NCBI GenBank assembly: GCA_947500135.1
Contig: CANMQX010000014.1
Span: 1 to 64,000, forward strand
Origin: an uncultured Paracoccaceae bacterium
Lineage (GTDB): Bacteria > Pseudomonadota > Alphaproteobacteria > Rhodobacterales > Rhodobacteraceae
Direction: 5' to 3'
DNA length: 64,000 bases
Each line of letters opens with the position of its first letter. Within the stretch, counting starts at the first letter, position 1. Under the pieces are notes generated by a model that was not told where the DNA came from, did not search any database, and saw only the letters and a program-made list of their open reading frames with translations. Below, piece after piece: positions 17,865-28,339 of the stretch. The position numbers were made by a program, and so were the translations under genes.

Positions 17865-19454
17865 TTAATGACGGAAATGGCGCATGCCGGTAAAGACCAT
17901 GGCGATCCCGGCCTCATCAGCGGCGGCGATCACCTCGTCGTCGCGCATGGACCCGCCCGGCTGAATAACGCAAGTGGCACCTGCTGCTGCCGCTTCCATC
18001 AGGCCATCGGCAAAGGGGAAAAACGCATCTGACGCGACAGCAGACCCTTGGGTCAGGGGTGCGGGTAAGCCCATTGCTTCTGCCATACGCTCCGCCTTTT
18101 TGGCGGCAATCAGAGCGCTGTCTAGGCGCGACATCTGGCCTGCACCGACGCCGACCGTGGCCTTATCTTTCACATAGACGATGGCGTTGGATTTGACGTG
18201 CTTTGTCACTTTCCATGCAAACAGCAGATCGGCCATCTGCGCGTCAGTTGGGGCGACTTTCGTGACCACTTTCAGATCGCCCATCCCGACATACCCTGTG
18301 TCCTTGTCCTGCACCAACATGCCGCCTGCGACCTGACGATAGGTCGTGATCGGTGCCTTCACATCCGGCAACCCGTCCGTCGTCAAGAGGCGCAGGTTTT
18401 TCTTGGCGGCAAAGACAGCCTTGGCCGCATCCGATGCACCAGGGGCAATCACCACCTCGGTAAAAATCTCGACAATGGCTTTCGCTGTGTCTTCATCAAG
18501 CGGCTGGTTCAGTGCCACGATCCCGCCAAAGGCACTGGTGCGGTCGCAGTCAAAGCCATTGGTATAAGCCTCAAGCAACGTGGCCCCTCGCGCCACCCCG
18601 CAGGGGTTGGCATGCTTGATGATGGCAACAGCAGGGCCCTCGGCAGGGTCGAACTCGGCGACCAGTTCAAATGCAGCGTCGGTGTCGTTGATATTGTTAT
18701 ATGACAGGTCTTTGCCCTGATGTTGGACAGCCGTCGCAACGCCGGGCCGACCAGTGCCATCAGTGTAAAAAGCCGCATTCTGGTGACTGTTTTCACCATA
18801 GCGCATGGTCTGCCGAAACGTCCCGCTGAACGACCGGCGACGTGGGCTGTCCGCCCCCATGGCACCAGCCATCCATGTGCTGACCGCCGTATCATAAGCG
18901 GCCGTGCGGGCATAAGCCGTCTGGGCCAGCTGCTGCCGCAGGGCCAGCGTGGTCTGCCCGTCATTGGCATCCAGTTCGGCGAGTAAAGAATTGTAGTCTT
19001 CGACATCCGTGACCACAGTAACAAAGGCATGGTTCTTGGCCGCAGACCGGATCATCGCGGGGCCGCCAATATCGATGTTCTCGATGCAGGTGTCGAAATC
19101 GGCACCCTTGGCGACAGTTTCTTCAAACGGGTACAGGTTGACGACCAGCAGATCGATAGGCCCGATGCCATGCTCAACCATCGCATCGCGATGGCCGGGT
19201 AAATCGCGCCGCGCCAGCAATCCGCCATGCACGACCGGATGCAGCGTCTTGACCCGCCCATCCATCATTTCGGGAAATCCGGTCACGTCGGCCACGTCGC
19301 GCACCTCTAACCCTGCATCGCGCAGGGCTTTTGCCGATCCGCCCGTCGACAGCAATTCGACCCCCCGATCAGACAAGGCACGCCCGAAATCAATCAGCCC
19401 CGTCTTGTCTGAAACAGAAAGTAGCGCGCGGCGTAGTGGTGCAAGGTCGGTCAT
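17865..19454 (-). CDS. purH: Bifunctional AICAR transformylase/IMP cyclohydrolase
   Basis: 529 residues, normal for PurH. The N-terminal MGS-like cyclohydrolase domain has [17 protein letters not shown] and [14 protein letters not shown]. The transformylase domain has [25 protein letters not shown] and [11 protein letters not shown] near the C-terminus. It carries out the last two steps of IMP synthesis in the cytoplasm. It follows the heparinase-like gene by 14 bases and precedes lspA by 12, so the block rsmB-heparinase-purH-lspA is probably one unit or two closely linked ones. Confidence 0.97.
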   Translation of the reverse strand: MTDLAPLRRALLSVSDKTGLIDFGRALSDRGVELLSTGGSAKALRDAGLEVRDVADVTGFPEMMDGRVKTLHPVVHGGLLARRDLPGHRDAMVEHGIGPIDLLVVNLYPFEETVAKGADFDTCIENIDIGGPAMIRSAAKNHAFVTVVTDVEDYNSLLAELDANDGQTTLALRQQLAQTAYARTAAYDTAVSTWMAGAMGADSPRRRSFSGTFRQTMRYGENSHQNAAFYTDGTGRPGVATAVQHQGKDLSYNNINDTDAAFELVAEFDPAEGPAVAIIKHANPCGVARGATLLEAYTNGFDCDRTSAFGGIVALNQPLDEDTAKAIVEIFTEVVIAPGASDAAKAVFAAKKNLRLLTTDGLPDVKAPITTYRQVAGGMLVQDKDTGYVGMGDLKVVTKVAPTDAQMADLLFAWKVTKHVKSNAIVYVKDKATVGVGAGQMSRLDSALIAAKKAERMAEAMGLPAPLTQGSAVASDAFFPFADGLMEAAAAGATCVIQPGGSMRDDEVIAAADEAGIAMVFTGMRHFRH

Positions 19455-19468
19455 GGCAATCCCAAGTG

Positions 19469-21199
19469 CTAGTCGATCTGGTCCGTCAGATCAGCCTGCA
19501 CAAGATCACGGACAACATCGGGGGTGTCCTGCGATTTGGCCAGCGACCAGCGGATGCGCGTCGCATAGGCCATTGCGCGCCCGGATAAAACCACCTGTTG
19601 GCTGGTTCTTGGCTTCAATCGCCCAATTTCAAGATAAACCGAAGGCGCAAGCGTCATTTCCGCTATACCATCATGACGAAACACCCAAGTTTCGCCTGAT
19701 TTCAGAACCATGGACACAGCGGTGCCTGCCAAATCAAGATTGGCTTTCACATCAGGATGAAGGTGGAATCGAATGGCATAGGGGACACCCGGCAACGGGG
19801 GTTGATCATGAACCGCGCCGAATTGCTTTTCATCATCTGCCGAAAGTGCCGCCAGCAAATCCTCACCATCCAATGACCGCCCATCCAATGACGTTTCAAG
19901 CACACGCGCATGCGTCAACCCATGGCTTGACCTGTAGCCATCATGGGACAGTTCCAGCTTGCGGGCATCATCTGTTTGCGTCGCATTGCACATCACTTGT
20001 CCGGGGATATTTGCCAGCAGGTTTTGCCCGGTCGCCAATTCGGATGATGAAACCCCCTCGATCCCCAATGTGGAATGGCTGGGCGTGGCACGGCTGGCCC
20101 TGCGCCATTCCTCACCAAACCGGATACCAGACCCGCAATTGACGATGACAGGGCGCCGACCAGAGGTCAGTTCGAAACCCAGCGTGCTGGCATGGGCATT
20201 CGCTGACACGGGGCCAGCGGGCGGGGCCGCAGCGTCGACAATCAAAGAGCTGCGGCCGCAATTCAACCGCATGAACCCCATTTGCAGCCCCAGACCCGGT
20301 AGATCCTTAACGCCCGACCCGGCCAGCGCCTCGTCCAATCGGCCTTCTGGCCCACGTCCACCGCCGTGAAACCGGGCAAGGCCGCCATCGCCATGGCGCA
20401 GCGCCCGAAGAACCGGGGTCACGCGGGCGACAGCCGCGAGAATTTGCGTTGGCACGCGATTGCCGGTTTCATTCAGCGCCAGCACCGTCCAATTCAGCAA
20501 GCTCAGCAGGTTCAACAACTCTTCGGGGTTGCGCGTCGCGATCCCGCCGCTCGCGTCGATCTGCGTTTCGCAATCTCTGGCCAACGCATCGACTGCGGAT
20601 TGCACATATGCATCCATCCCCTCCAGCGACAGGCCAGCGTAAACCATACCTGCCAAGGCCTCAAAGCGGGGCAGGCAGGGCGATGCGGTTTTCCACCGTT
20701 TGGACAAGAATACCGTTTGGCGGGCAAGGCTGCGATAAAACCGCTGGGTTGCTGCCTTTTCCTGTCCGCGAAACAAAAAGAACCCGTGATTGATCCAGCG
20801 GATCAGGCGACGCCCTGTCAAATCAGGCGTCCAGCCTGGCCCCGCGCCCTTTCCATAGCGATCAATCCATTCATACACCCAGGCCTGTGCGCGGCTGCGC
20901 GCCTTATCAGTGCCAACAGCAGCCAGATCATCCAGCCATGTGCATCCCTGAATCTCGGCGGTGACCGCAGGATTGTCAGCACCAACATCCCAGATCGACA
21001 TGTCTGGGCTTTCCACCAGAAAACCCGAGAACAGGAAATTCCCGGCGATCAACTGGCGCCCCCGCGCAACATTGCCAATGGTGCGGGGTTCGGGTGCCGA
21101 CACGAATGCAGTGGCCGCAGACCCACGGCCAGCCCTGCGCGCATGCAGGCGATGCATAAAATTGATCCGGCGGGCACGCCATGTGGTCGGGTTGGCCAA
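19469..21199 (-). CDS. Heparinase II/III family protein
   Basis: 576 residues. The N-terminal alpha/alpha-toroid contains [23 protein letters not shown] and [25 protein letters not shown]. The C-terminal beta-sandwich of the heparinase II/III family contains [21 protein letters not shown]. There is no signal peptide in the first residues, which is unusual for a polysaccharide lyase; the N-terminus is basic. In Rhodobacterales this gene sits stably between rsmB and purH, so a housekeeping role in cell-envelope sugar metabolism is more likely than heparin degradation. Catalytic residues were not verified. Confidence 0.8.
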   Translation of the reverse strand: MANPTTWRARRINFMHRLHARRAGRGSAATAFVSAPEPRTIGNVARGRQLIAGNFLFSGFLVESPDMSIWDVGADNPAVTAEIQGCTWLDDLAAVGTDKARSRAQAWVYEWIDRYGKGAGPGWTPDLTGRRLIRWINHGFFLFRGQEKAATQRFYRSLARQTVFLSKRWKTASPCLPRFEALAGMVYAGLSLEGMDAYVQSAVDALARDCETQIDASGGIATRNPEELLNLLSLLNWTVLALNETGNRVPTQILAAVARVTPVLRALRHGDGGLARFHGGGRGPEGRLDEALAGSGVKDLPGLGLQMGFMRLNCGRSSLIVDAAAPPAGPVSANAHASTLGFELTSGRRPVIVNCGSGIRFGEEWRRASRATPSHSTLGIEGVSSSELATGQNLLANIPGQVMCNATQTDDARKLELSHDGYRSSHGLTHARVLETSLDGRSLDGEDLLAALSADDEKQFGAVHDQPPLPGVPYAIRFHLHPDVKANLDLAGTAVSMVLKSGETWVFRHDGIAEMTLAPSVYLEIGRLKPRTSQQVVLSGRAMAYATRIRWSLAKSQDTPDVVRDLVQADLTDQID

Positions 21200-21257
21200 T
21201 TATGATTGCCTTAAAACAGGGCTATTGGCCGAACCATAGGAAAGGGTTGCTGCGAAG

Positions 21258-22526
21258 TCACGCAGGCTTTGACAGGACCGCCATATAGAACCCATCCATG
21301 CCGCCAATATCTGCCCAATAATCCGGGCGCAGGCGTATGCCGCCTTCCTCGGTTCGCCAATCGACGGGCACGCCCGGCAGGTCGGTCGATACCGTTGTCA
21401 GGCCGGGATGGCGGGCCAACGCGTCGTCAACCTGCACTTCGCCTTCGTCGGGCAAGAGCGAGCAGGTACAAAACACTAGGCGTCCGCCGGGCCGTAGCAG
21501 CGTGAGGGCGTGATCAATCATCGCTTCCTGCTGCGCAATCAACGACCCAATCTCTGCCCCATCCTTTGCGTATGGCAAATCAGGGTGACGGCGAAGCGTC
21601 CCCGTCGCCGAACAGGGCGCATCCAACAGGACAGCGTCATAACCACCCGCGTCATAACTAAAAGCATCGCTGACGACCGTCTTGGCCGCCAACCCGACGC
21701 GCGCCAAATTCTCGGTCACCCGTTCCATCCGCCGTTCGGACACATCCAATGCGGTCACTTGCGCCCCGGCAGCGGCCAGTTGCATTGTCTTGCCACCCGG
21801 TGCGGCGCATAGATCAAGCACAGACAGGCCAGCGATGTCACCCAACAGCCTGACAGGCAGTGCGGCGGCAGCATCCTGCACCCACCAGTGACCATCTGCA
21901 TATCCGGGCAATGCTGATACCTGACTGGCATTTGGCACACGAACGGTGCCGGTGGGCAGAACGGTCCCGCCAACAGCCTTTGCCACCATCGCAGCATCAG
22001 CCTTGGCGGTCAGATCAAGTGGCGCACCGGCAAAATGCGCAGCCTCCATTTCTGTCACGGCCTTGCGCCCCCATGCCGCGACAAGCGGCGCGCGCAACCA
22101 ATTGGGGGTCAGCGGAACGGGGCGCTTTGCCCAGCCTTCGGAACCTTCTGCCGCCACCTTGCGCAGAACCGCATTGGTCAAACCCTTCATCGGCTGCGTG
22201 CGTTTGTTTCCAGCGATAATTTCAACATAGGCATTCACGACGCCATGGGCCGCTTCACCATGACACAGCTCCGTCAGACCAAGCCGCAGCGCGTTCATCA
22301 CAAAAGGGGGCGGCGTTTTCTTTAGATAGGGCTTTAGCATGCGATCCGCGCGATCCAGCCCGCGCAGGGTATCAAGGGTCAAGCGCTGGGCGCGGGCGCG
22401 GTCATCGGGTGGCAGGTTGGCCAAGGCACCAGCGGCAACCAATTCGGACATCAGGCGATGTTCGACAGTGATCTGCACTAGCAAATGATGGGCGGTACGA
22501 CGCGCAGGCAGGCCAGTTTGGCGCAT
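21258..22526 (-). CDS. rsmB: 16S rRNA (cytosine-967-C5)-methyltransferase RsmB
   Basis: About 422 residues. The N-terminal NusB-like RNA-binding domain (ARRTAHHLLVQITVEHRL and FVMNALRLGLTELCHGEAAHGVVNAYVE) precedes the methyltransferase domain with LDLCAAPGGKTMQLAA, DAPCSATGTLRRHPD and FCTCSLLPDEGE. Those give the two catalytic cysteines of m5C enzymes. The start MRQTGLP at 22526 is used; the longer frame adds residues unlike the family. It modifies the 30S subunit. It is divergent from the DUF1674 gene. Confidence 0.93.
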   Translation of the reverse strand: MRQTGLPARRTAHHLLVQITVEHRLMSELVAAGALANLPPDDRARAQRLTLDTLRGLDRADRMLKPYLKKTPPPFVMNALRLGLTELCHGEAAHGVVNAYVEIIAGNKRTQPMKGLTNAVLRKVAAEGSEGWAKRPVPLTPNWLRAPLVAAWGRKAVTEMEAAHFAGAPLDLTAKADAAMVAKAVGGTVLPTGTVRVPNASQVSALPGYADGHWWVQDAAAALPVRLLGDIAGLSVLDLCAAPGGKTMQLAAAGAQVTALDVSERRMERVTENLARVGLAAKTVVSDAFSYDAGGYDAVLLDAPCSATGTLRRHPDLPYAKDGAEIGSLIAQQEAMIDHALTLLRPGGRLVFCTCSLLPDEGEVQVDDALARHPGLTTVSTDLPGVPVDWRTEEGGIRLRPDYWADIGGMDGFYMAVLSKPA

Positions 22527-22594
22527 AGAGAAGGTCCTTGAAGGTGGTTGATGGCGGAGTATATCAATCCCATACGCCCCACAAGGAGACGGCG

Positions 22595-22768
22595 ATGAGC
22601 GACGGCACCCCCGATATCCCAGACGCTGCAAAACGCGCGCTGGCCGAGGCCGAGGAGCGACGCAAGAAGGCTGGCGTTAATTTGCCACCCGAACTTGGCG
22701 GGCGTGACGGGCCTGAACCCGTCCGCTATGGTGATTGGGAAAAAAAAGGACTGGCCGTCGATTTCTAG
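22595..22768 (+). CDS. DUF1674 protein, SDHAF4-like succinate dehydrogenase assembly factor
   Basis: A 57-residue protein whose end, PVRYGDWEKKGLAVDF, is the hallmark of DUF1674 and of the mitochondrial SDHAF4/Sdh8 family, with a PPELGG element before it. In eukaryotes this factor binds flavinylated SdhA and promotes assembly of complex II; the same is inferred here. AAGGAG stands 9 bases before the ATG at 22595, so the longer open frame is not used. No sdh genes are in the window. Confidence 0.85.
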   Translation: MSDGTPDIPDAAKRALAEAEERRKKAGVNLPPELGGRDGPEPVRYGDWEKKGLAVDF

Positions 22769-22795
22769 GATTTGGCCAAAGAGGTAGAAAAGAGC

Positions 22796-23059
22796 ATGAA
22801 GAAAATAATCACAACCACCGTGGCAATCATCGGGCTTGGCACCGCCGTTCAGGCGCAAAGCGATTGCACCGCAGAAGCGATCCAGACAAAATCTGGCGAA
22901 GTGGCCGCAGCTTTGCAGACCATCGGCGCAAAGGATCCTGATCGGGCGCAGGTATTGTCGGGTGAAATCGAAGACTTGATGACCGCCATCCAGAATGGTG
23001 CTGATATTCGAACCGTATGTAATTTCTTCGACAGCGTCGTCAGCGAAGCCGGCAGTTAA
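22796..23059 (+). CDS. Small secreted protein of unknown function
   Basis: 87 residues with a signal peptide (MKKIITTTVAIIGLGTAVQA, cleavage before QSD). The mature part is about 67 residues, mostly helical, with two cysteines (SDCTAE and RTVCNFF) placed to form a disulfide. It lies 27 bases after the DUF1674 gene and may be co-transcribed. I do not recognise the family. A perfect hairpin lies about 85 bases downstream. Confidence 0.65.
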   Translation: MKKIITTTVAIIGLGTAVQAQSDCTAEAIQTKSGEVAAALQTIGAKDPDRAQVLSGEIEDLMTAIQNGADIRTVCNFFDSVVSEAGS

Positions 23060-23142
23060 CTGGCGGTGCGTTGGGTTTGAACTTTGCGTGCAATTTACCA
23101 GCACCCAAAGTCCCAAACCAACGACATTAGAATAATGGATCC

Positions 23143-23161
23143 TGACCCCAATATGGGGTCA
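23143..23161. repeat. Perfect short inverted repeat TGACCCC-AATAT-GGGGTCA
   Basis: Seven-base arms with a five-base loop, without a T-run. It belongs to an 18-base block, 23132-23149, that recurs with 3 mismatches at 23572-23589, on the far side of the transposase remnant. It may be part of the scar of an inserted element. The rest of 23060-23310 holds nothing else I recognise. Confidence 0.5.
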
Positions 23162-23309
23162 ATCCCGACCACGCGCATGAAATTCGTGTGGTCCGCAGGA
23201 ACACCGTAATCCCTTTGTCGTGCTCGCAAAAAACCTTAGGCCACCTACCCATGGAAGGGGATCCCAAATCAGCGAAGGTCTGGTTTACTCTCCTTAACCA
23301 AGGGGGTCA

Positions 23310-23475
23310 GCATAGTACGTTTGATTTGACGGATTTTGAATGATCGGTGATCCAACCGCTTTTCCTGAACAAGGTGCACGGGGTGGCGCGGGCGGATGAC
23401 CGCAAGGTGCTGAACGGCATCTTCTGGCGGCTCAGAACAGGTGCGCTTTGGGCGGATATACCGGCCCGACGGGCT
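23310..23475 (+). pseudogene. IS5-type transposase N-terminal remnant
   Basis: Read in one frame this encodes FDLTDFE, a TGA stop where IS5-family transposases have tryptophan, then SVIQPLFLNK, RADDRKVLNGIFWRLRTG and ALWADIP. These match the start of alphaproteobacterial IS5-family transposases (RVDDRRVLNGIFW...). About the first 50 residues survive and the catalytic DDE core is gone. From 23476 to 23587 the sequence shows no further transposase similarity. It is a dead insertion sequence fragment at the core/accessory boundary. Confidence 0.75.
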
Positions 23476-23587
23476 GCGTTTTTGCTTTATTTCAGCGGCG
23501 CATGCCGCTTGCCCCTAGAACAACTATGGTCTGCACATCGTAAATCGCTAATCATGGCTGACGGCGCAAACATAATGGGTTCTGACC

Positions 23588-24823
23588 CTAACGCTCGGCC
23601 CAGCGCGAAAGCTGCCCAGATAGTGGAAAAATACATGCCTGTAGCGCGTGATAGATATCTGGCTTGCCATTGAAGATAGAATTGGTCGGCACGCCTTCCT
23701 CATCGATTGCAGGGAACCACCCACCGTTCTGATGATCGATAAAATGGCTATCGGCAAAAGCCCAAAGCTTGCGATACCAATGCTCGTCCGTTGTCCGGTT
23801 GTCCAAGATCAACAAAGCCGCCATCGCGTTGATCGCCTCCGTGACTGGCCACCAGAACCGAGAAGGATCAGCAACGCTGCCGTCAAAATTGAGCGTATAG
23901 GCCAAACCACCCTCGGGCAGCCAGGCATCTTTGAGCCCGCGTTCTATCAAATGCCGCGCCTGATCTGGGGCGTTGGCATCTTTGCGGCCAGAAAGGTCCC
24001 AGTGTTGCAGCAACAGGCGCCCCATTTCAAACGAGTGGCCAGGCGTTGTGCCTGCAGGGTGGAACATATGATTGCCCGCATATGATCTGTCGATGTCCCA
24101 GCTATCGGTGTAATGCTCTACCAGCCGCCAACCTTCGGACGGGCCGATCTTGCCAATGAAAAAGTCCAGAATCCGCCGCGCGCGGGTCAGATAGAGCGCT
24201 TTGCCGGTGGCCTCGTAAGCCGCCAGAAGAGCCTCAACACCATGCATGTTGGCATTCATGCCCCGGTAAGTTGAAAACGGTGTCCAGTCGCGGTTCCATT
24301 CATCGCAAAACAGCCCGATATCGTCTTCCCAAAAATGCCGATCAAGCACATCAGTAATGTCGGTAATCAGTCTTTCTGCGTCCGGGTGCCCCGCAAGTTT
24401 GGCACTCGACGCGGCCAGTAAGACAAAGACGTGCCCATATGCAAGCTTGCGCCCATCCGTGACCCGCCCTTTATCCAGACCCCAGACGAACCCACCATAT
24501 TCGTGATCTTTGTGGTGATTGATCAGATAGGCCATACCGTGATCGACCCGTTGTTCGGCACCGGGATGTCCCCGCAACGCACCAAGCGCGTAAGAATGCA
24601 CCATACGGGTTGTGCTGTGCAGTTCCTGTATGGTCGTAGGCAGCGGGTTGCCCTGATCATCCAAGTTGCAAAAGCCCGGATCGGTCTGCAAGCTGGCGTC
24701 AAAGAATGACAGCAGTGCCTCACCCTGCTGCTTTAGCCACGCAAGGTGCGTTTCATCCTGCAACCAGTGCCCTGCAGCATCGGACGGACCGGGTTGCTGC
24801 ACAGGCGTCATTTGATCATTCAT
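23588..24823 (-). CDS. AGE-family sugar epimerase/isomerase (mannose isomerase-like)
   Basis: 411 residues with an alpha6/alpha6-barrel pattern of the N-acylglucosamine 2-epimerase family: STTRMVHSYALG, GRKLAYGHVFVLLA, YRGMNANMHGVEALLAAYE, HMFHPAGTTPGHSFEMGRLL and FWWPVTEAINAMAALL. The conserved histidines (MVHSYA, YGHVF, NMHGVE, PGHSFE) form the active site. Members interconvert mannose with fructose or glucose, or ManNAc with GlcNAc. Beside a GH63 mannosyl/glucosylglycerate hydrolase-like gene, mannose-to-fructose isomerisation is the best inference. It is the last gene of the sugar operon. Confidence 0.85.
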   Translation of the reverse strand: MNDQMTPVQQPGPSDAAGHWLQDETHLAWLKQQGEALLSFFDASLQTDPGFCNLDDQGNPLPTTIQELHSTTRMVHSYALGALRGHPGAEQRVDHGMAYLINHHKDHEYGGFVWGLDKGRVTDGRKLAYGHVFVLLAASSAKLAGHPDAERLITDITDVLDRHFWEDDIGLFCDEWNRDWTPFSTYRGMNANMHGVEALLAAYEATGKALYLTRARRILDFFIGKIGPSEGWRLVEHYTDSWDIDRSYAGNHMFHPAGTTPGHSFEMGRLLLQHWDLSGRKDANAPDQARHLIERGLKDAWLPEGGLAYTLNFDGSVADPSRFWWPVTEAINAMAALLILDNRTTDEHWYRKLWAFADSHFIDHQNGGWFPAIDEEGVPTNSIFNGKPDIYHALQACIFPLSGQLSRWAER

Positions 24824-24852
24824 TCCACTGCCCTGCCTTATGCCATCATCAA

Positions 24853-25875
24853 TCAGGTCAGTTTTATCGCCAACCCCTTGCCATCAAAGGCATGTGTATG
24901 TTCCTTGTCAAAGACAAGATCAGCCTTATCGCCTGGCTCAAAAGTTGAGGTTCCATTGACGCGCACTGTGATCTGCCCCACATCGCCGCATGACATGATC
25001 ACAAACGTGTCCGCGCCAAGATATTCCAGCACATCGACGGTGCCTTGAATTTGCCCCTGTCCGGCATCGGTGAGCGTAATATGCTCGGGCCGGATACCGA
25101 ATGAGACAGCATTGGACGGCAAATCCACCGCCGGGGCGGCAGCGGCCGTGATCACATTCATGCTCGGCGAGCCAATGAACTGCGCCACAAAGAGGTTGGC
25201 CGGGTTTTCATAAAGTTCGCGCGGGGTTCCAACCTGAGCGATCTTGCCAAACTCCAGTACAACAATGCGGTCCGCCAGGGTCATCGCCTCGACCTGGTCG
25301 TGAGTCACATAAATCATCGTTGACTTAAGCGTCTGGTGAAGCTTGGCGATTTCATACCGCATCTCGACGCGTAGTGCTGCGTCAAGGTTGGACAGCGGCT
25401 CATCAAACAAGAACGCGGTTGGGTCGCGCACAATTGACCGACCGATCGCAACCCGCTGACGCTGACCGCCTGACAGGTCCTTTGGGCGGCGATCAAGATA
25501 GTCATCCAGCTTCAGCACGCGCGAGGCCTCGCTAACTTTTGCGTCGATCTCGGCCTTGGGCAAACCCGCAGATTTCAGCGGAAAACCGACATTGTCGCGC
25601 ACCGACATATGCGGATAAAGCGCGTAGGACTGAAAGACCATTGCCAGCCCGCGCTTGCTGGGCGGTTCAGCGGTGGCATCCCGGTCACCGATCATGATCT
25701 GCCCGCGCGAAGTCTCTTCAAGCCCGGCAATCATGCGCAACAAGGTGGATTTGCCGCAGCCTGACGGCCCTACAAAGATGACGAATTCACCCTCTTGGAT
25801 CGAGAGGTCGACGCCCTTAATGACCTGAACGGCCCCGAACCATTTTTCAACAGCCTTGAGATTAATCGAAGACAT
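24853..25875 (-). CDS. Sugar ABC transporter ATPase, UgpC/MalK type
   Basis: 340 residues: Walker [10 protein letters not shown] near residue 35, Q-loop [10 protein letters not shown], signature [19 protein letters not shown], Walker [13 protein letters not shown] and H-loop [17 protein letters not shown]-terminal TOBE-like regulatory domain of about 100 residues follows, typical of MalK/UgpC ATPases that energise carbohydrate importers. It shares the end of its operon with the AGE isomerase and touches the hydrolase gene stop at 25875. It works with the two permeases and binding protein encoded upstream in the same operon. Confidence 0.93.
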   Translation of the reverse strand: MSSINLKAVEKWFGAVQVIKGVDLSIQEGEFVIFVGPSGCGKSTLLRMIAGLEETSRGQIMIGDRDATAEPPSKRGLAMVFQSYALYPHMSVRDNVGFPLKSAGLPKAEIDAKVSEASRVLKLDDYLDRRPKDLSGGQRQRVAIGRSIVRDPTAFLFDEPLSNLDAALRVEMRYEIAKLHQTLKSTMIYVTHDQVEAMTLADRIVVLEFGKIAQVGTPRELYENPANLFVAQFIGSPSMNVITAAAAPAVDLPSNAVSFGIRPEHITLTDAGQGQIQGTVDVLEYLGADTFVIMSCGDVGQITVRVNGTSTFEPGDKADLVFDKEHTHAFDGKGLAIKLT

Positions 25876-27137
25876 TACGCTGCACCCCTTGCTTGTTCAT
25901 AGTCATCCCCTGCCCATGTCAGCCAGATCGCGGCGGTCCATGTGAAGTCGGCACCGCCGCAGGGCGTGGCATCAACCGGATCGAAATATTCATAGAATCC
26001 GTGCTTGAGGATCAGATCAGCCGTTTCGGCCTTCAATCTTGCCTCAAGGTCGAAGCGGCCCATGTCCCGAAACCCAAGGGCAAGCAGCGAGTTCACAACT
26101 GGCCATGTTGGCCCCCTCCAATAGCGGCGGGGGTCGAATATCGCAGCCTCCGGGTCGGCTGATGGGATCCCGTATGAAACGACGTTCCAGACCCGCATGA
26201 GCTGTGTATCAAGCTCAGGGTTGCCGGCCTTTGCAAGGTAGGCAAGGAACGCGCCCGACCCCAAAACGCCCGCAAATTCCCCTGTGTGCAGGTTCTTGGC
26301 GTCATAGGCTTTGATCTCTGGGTTCCAGATATCAGCCAGAGCCAGTCGCAGCGTCGTCGCCCATCCTTCAATTTCGCTTGTGTCCTGTCCCAGCGCTTCA
26401 CCGATTGCGATCAGGTCTTCATGCGCCCGCAACAGGATGAAAGTGATGCCCGGATCCGCCATCAGGAAGGGGCCTTCGGCGACAATGCGCTTTTGATTCC
26501 AGCCGACGCTGACCCCAAACTTCACCATGGCAATGTAGCGATCATACTCTTCTTGCTTTGGACGCATAGAGGCATCCACATGCCCAAGATCACGGCGTGT
26601 GTATTCGCCGGCTCCCGTGCCATCGACCTCTGCCATCCCGATGTCCCAATCTGGGCAATTGTCGCGTCCACTTTCCCAAGGATGCACAATAGCCGCAGGC
26701 CCGTGTGTGCAGCGCACTTCATGCCACCACCGGTGCCACGCAACCAGTTTTGGATAAAGTGTCGCAAGTCTTTCTTGCCCTGCTGCCTTGTCCATTTCCC
26801 AAACAAGCCGCGCCAGGATCGCAGCGACAGGCGGCTGCGATATGCCCGAGGTCGGCGGGCTTTGGTCTGTCAACCACACGTCTGGGCCCGGAAAATATCC
26901 CGGATCGGGTTCGTGGAAGATGATATGCGGCACCATACCATCATCCCACTGGCTGGTCATCAAGGTATCGAACTCATCCCATGCCCGCGGCATATCGAAC
27001 GTCGCAAACCCCCAAGCAGCAAATGCGCTGTCCCAGTTCCACTGGTACGGATAAAGGCCCTTGGTCGGCAATGTGTAGCCGCCCTTGTCATTCTGACGCA
27101 GAATGTCGCGTGCTTTTTCATTCAAATCCATGGTCAT
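25875..27137 (-). CDS. GH63-type glycosidase, mannosylglycerate/glucosylglycerate hydrolase-like
   Basis: 420 residues without a signal peptide, so cytoplasmic. Conserved features of the MGH1-type GH63 enzymes are visible: YQWNWD (31-36), [14 protein letters not shown] (152-165, with a candidate catalytic aspartate D159), YWRGPTWP, and HGFYEYFDP (379-387, candidate catalytic E383) followed by CGGADFTW. Characterised relatives from Thermus hydrolyse alpha-mannosylglycerate or glucosylglycerate to sugar and glycerate. Placed within an ABC importer operon with a sugar isomerase, uptake and splitting of such an osmolyte is inferred. Trehalase or glucosidase activity is an alternative. Confidence 0.78.
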   Translation of the reverse strand: MTMDLNEKARDILRQNDKGGYTLPTKGLYPYQWNWDSAFAAWGFATFDMPRAWDEFDTLMTSQWDDGMVPHIIFHEPDPGYFPGPDVWLTDQSPPTSGISQPPVAAILARLVWEMDKAAGQERLATLYPKLVAWHRWWHEVRCTHGPAAIVHPWESGRDNCPDWDIGMAEVDGTGAGEYTRRDLGHVDASMRPKQEEYDRYIAMVKFGVSVGWNQKRIVAEGPFLMADPGITFILLRAHEDLIAIGEALGQDTSEIEGWATTLRLALADIWNPEIKAYDAKNLHTGEFAGVLGSGAFLAYLAKAGNPELDTQLMRVWNVVSYGIPSADPEAAIFDPRRYWRGPTWPVVNSLLALGFRDMGRFDLEARLKAETADLILKHGFYEYFDPVDATPCGGADFTWTAAIWLTWAGDDYEQARGAA

Positions 27138-28339
27138 CCCTTCACCGACCCAGCGGTCAGGCCTTTCGTCATAAAGCGTTCAAGTCCCAGGAAGAGCGCC
27201 ATGATGGGCACGGTCGCGACAACCGATCCTGCCATCAGATGTTGTCTGGGAATTTCAGATGAGTTTAGCGATGCAATGCCGCGCGTCAGTGTGAACTTTG
27301 ACGGATCGTCCAGCAGCATGAAGGCCAACAGGAACTCGTTCCAGGCAATCATAAAGACATAAAGCGATACAGACGCCAAAGCAGGCAGCGACAGTGGCAG
27401 GGTAATCTTCCAGATCACTGCAAGCCGCGACAGCCCATCCATCAGTCCGGCCTCTTCAACCTCGGCTGGCAAACCTCTGAAGTAGCCTTGCAGCATATAG
27501 AGCGCGACCGGGATCGTCGTGACCGGATAGATCATCACAATACCCCAAAAGGAGTTGCGCAGACCCGTCATCGAAAAGGCGATGTAAATCGGCAGCGCCA
27601 GAACGATCATCGGCACCATGTAGATCAACAGGATCGAGCGTGAGAACGCCGCTTGGCCGCGGAACCTCAGGCGAGCTACGGCATAGGCACCGGGGATCGC
27701 AAAGGCCAAGGTTATAACGACCGTCAGCACAGAGATGAAGAACGAGTTAAACAGGTAGGTTCCAAAGTTGAACTGCGTAAACAATTCATCATAGCTGCGG
27801 AAAAGCTCGGCACCTTTGGAGAGGTCGATCGAGAAATCCAATGGGTTCTGGATCAGCTCTGACTGGTTCTTCAGGCTCGTCATCACCATGACGTAAAAAG
27901 GGATCAACACAATCGCGGTAAAGAAGATATAGCCGAACCCCGTCAGGAACCGGATAACGGCCCCTTCAAATTCGTGGCGCGTCAGCTCTCCTGGAACAAT
28001 CTCAGCCAGTATTGGCGTGATAGAAGCCGCAAAACCGAGGCCCATCAACACCGCACCAAAGACGCGCGGGATCTGCCCCGTTTCTGCACCCATCAGCATT
28101 GGTCCGATCCCGATCAGGACCAGCGCGCTGACCGCGACCAGCAAAGCGATCTGCACAAGCCGATCGCGCCCCAAGGCCACAACAACACCACCGCCAACGG
28201 CACCCCACAGAAGGGACCACAGAATGCTGGGTCGAAAGGCATCGCCCGTCGCAAAGGACATCGTCACAGCAACTGTTACGGACAGGACAACCATCCAAAG
28301 GGCACCGATCACCGGCCCGGTTAAGAATCCACGTCGCAT
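27134..28339 (-). CDS. Sugar ABC transporter permease, MalG type, with N-terminal extension
   Basis: 401 residues against about 280 for ordinary MalG-type permeases. The first 110-120 residues form about four extra hydrophobic segments, then a standard permease domain begins near GFGYIFFTAIVLIPFYVMVMTSLK. The EAA loop that docks the ATPase is EEAGLMDGLSRLAVIWKITLPL. It overlaps the hydrolase start by 4 bases and abuts the MalF-type permease gene. The extension is in frame and without stops. Its role is unknown. Confidence 0.88.
   Translation of the reverse strand: MRRGFLTGPVIGALWMVVLSVTVAVTMSFATGDAFRPSILWSLLWGAVGGGVVVALGRDRLVQIALLVAVSALVLIGIGPMLMGAETGQIPRVFGAVLMGLGFAASITPILAEIVPGELTRHEFEGAVIRFLTGFGYIFFTAIVLIPFYVMVMTSLKNQSELIQNPLDFSIDLSKGAELFRSYDELFTQFNFGTYLFNSFFISVLTVVITLAFAIPGAYAVARLRFRGQAAFSRSILLIYMVPMIVLALPIYIAFSMTGLRNSFWGIVMIYPVTTIPVALYMLQGYFRGLPAEVEEAGLMDGLSRLAVIWKITLPLSLPALASVSLYVFMIAWNEFLLAFMLLDDPSKFTLTRGIASLNSSEIPRQHLMAGSVVATVPIMALFLGLERFMTKGLTAGSVKG

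Noticed and set aside
19009..20142. 377-codon plus-strand frame opposite purH and the heparinase gene
   Set aside because: It spans the junction of two convincing genes on the other strand; Ser/Arg/Pro-rich shadow composition.
22496..23640. Whole 22.5-23.6 kb stretch as a mobile island with CRISPR-like repeats
   Set aside because: Only one transposase stub and one imperfect repeat pair were found; there is no regular spacing and there are no cas genes.
26286..27362. 358-codon plus-strand frame opposite the GH63 gene and permease
   Set aside because: It is a shadow frame across a real operon, with low-complexity basic composition and no start signal.
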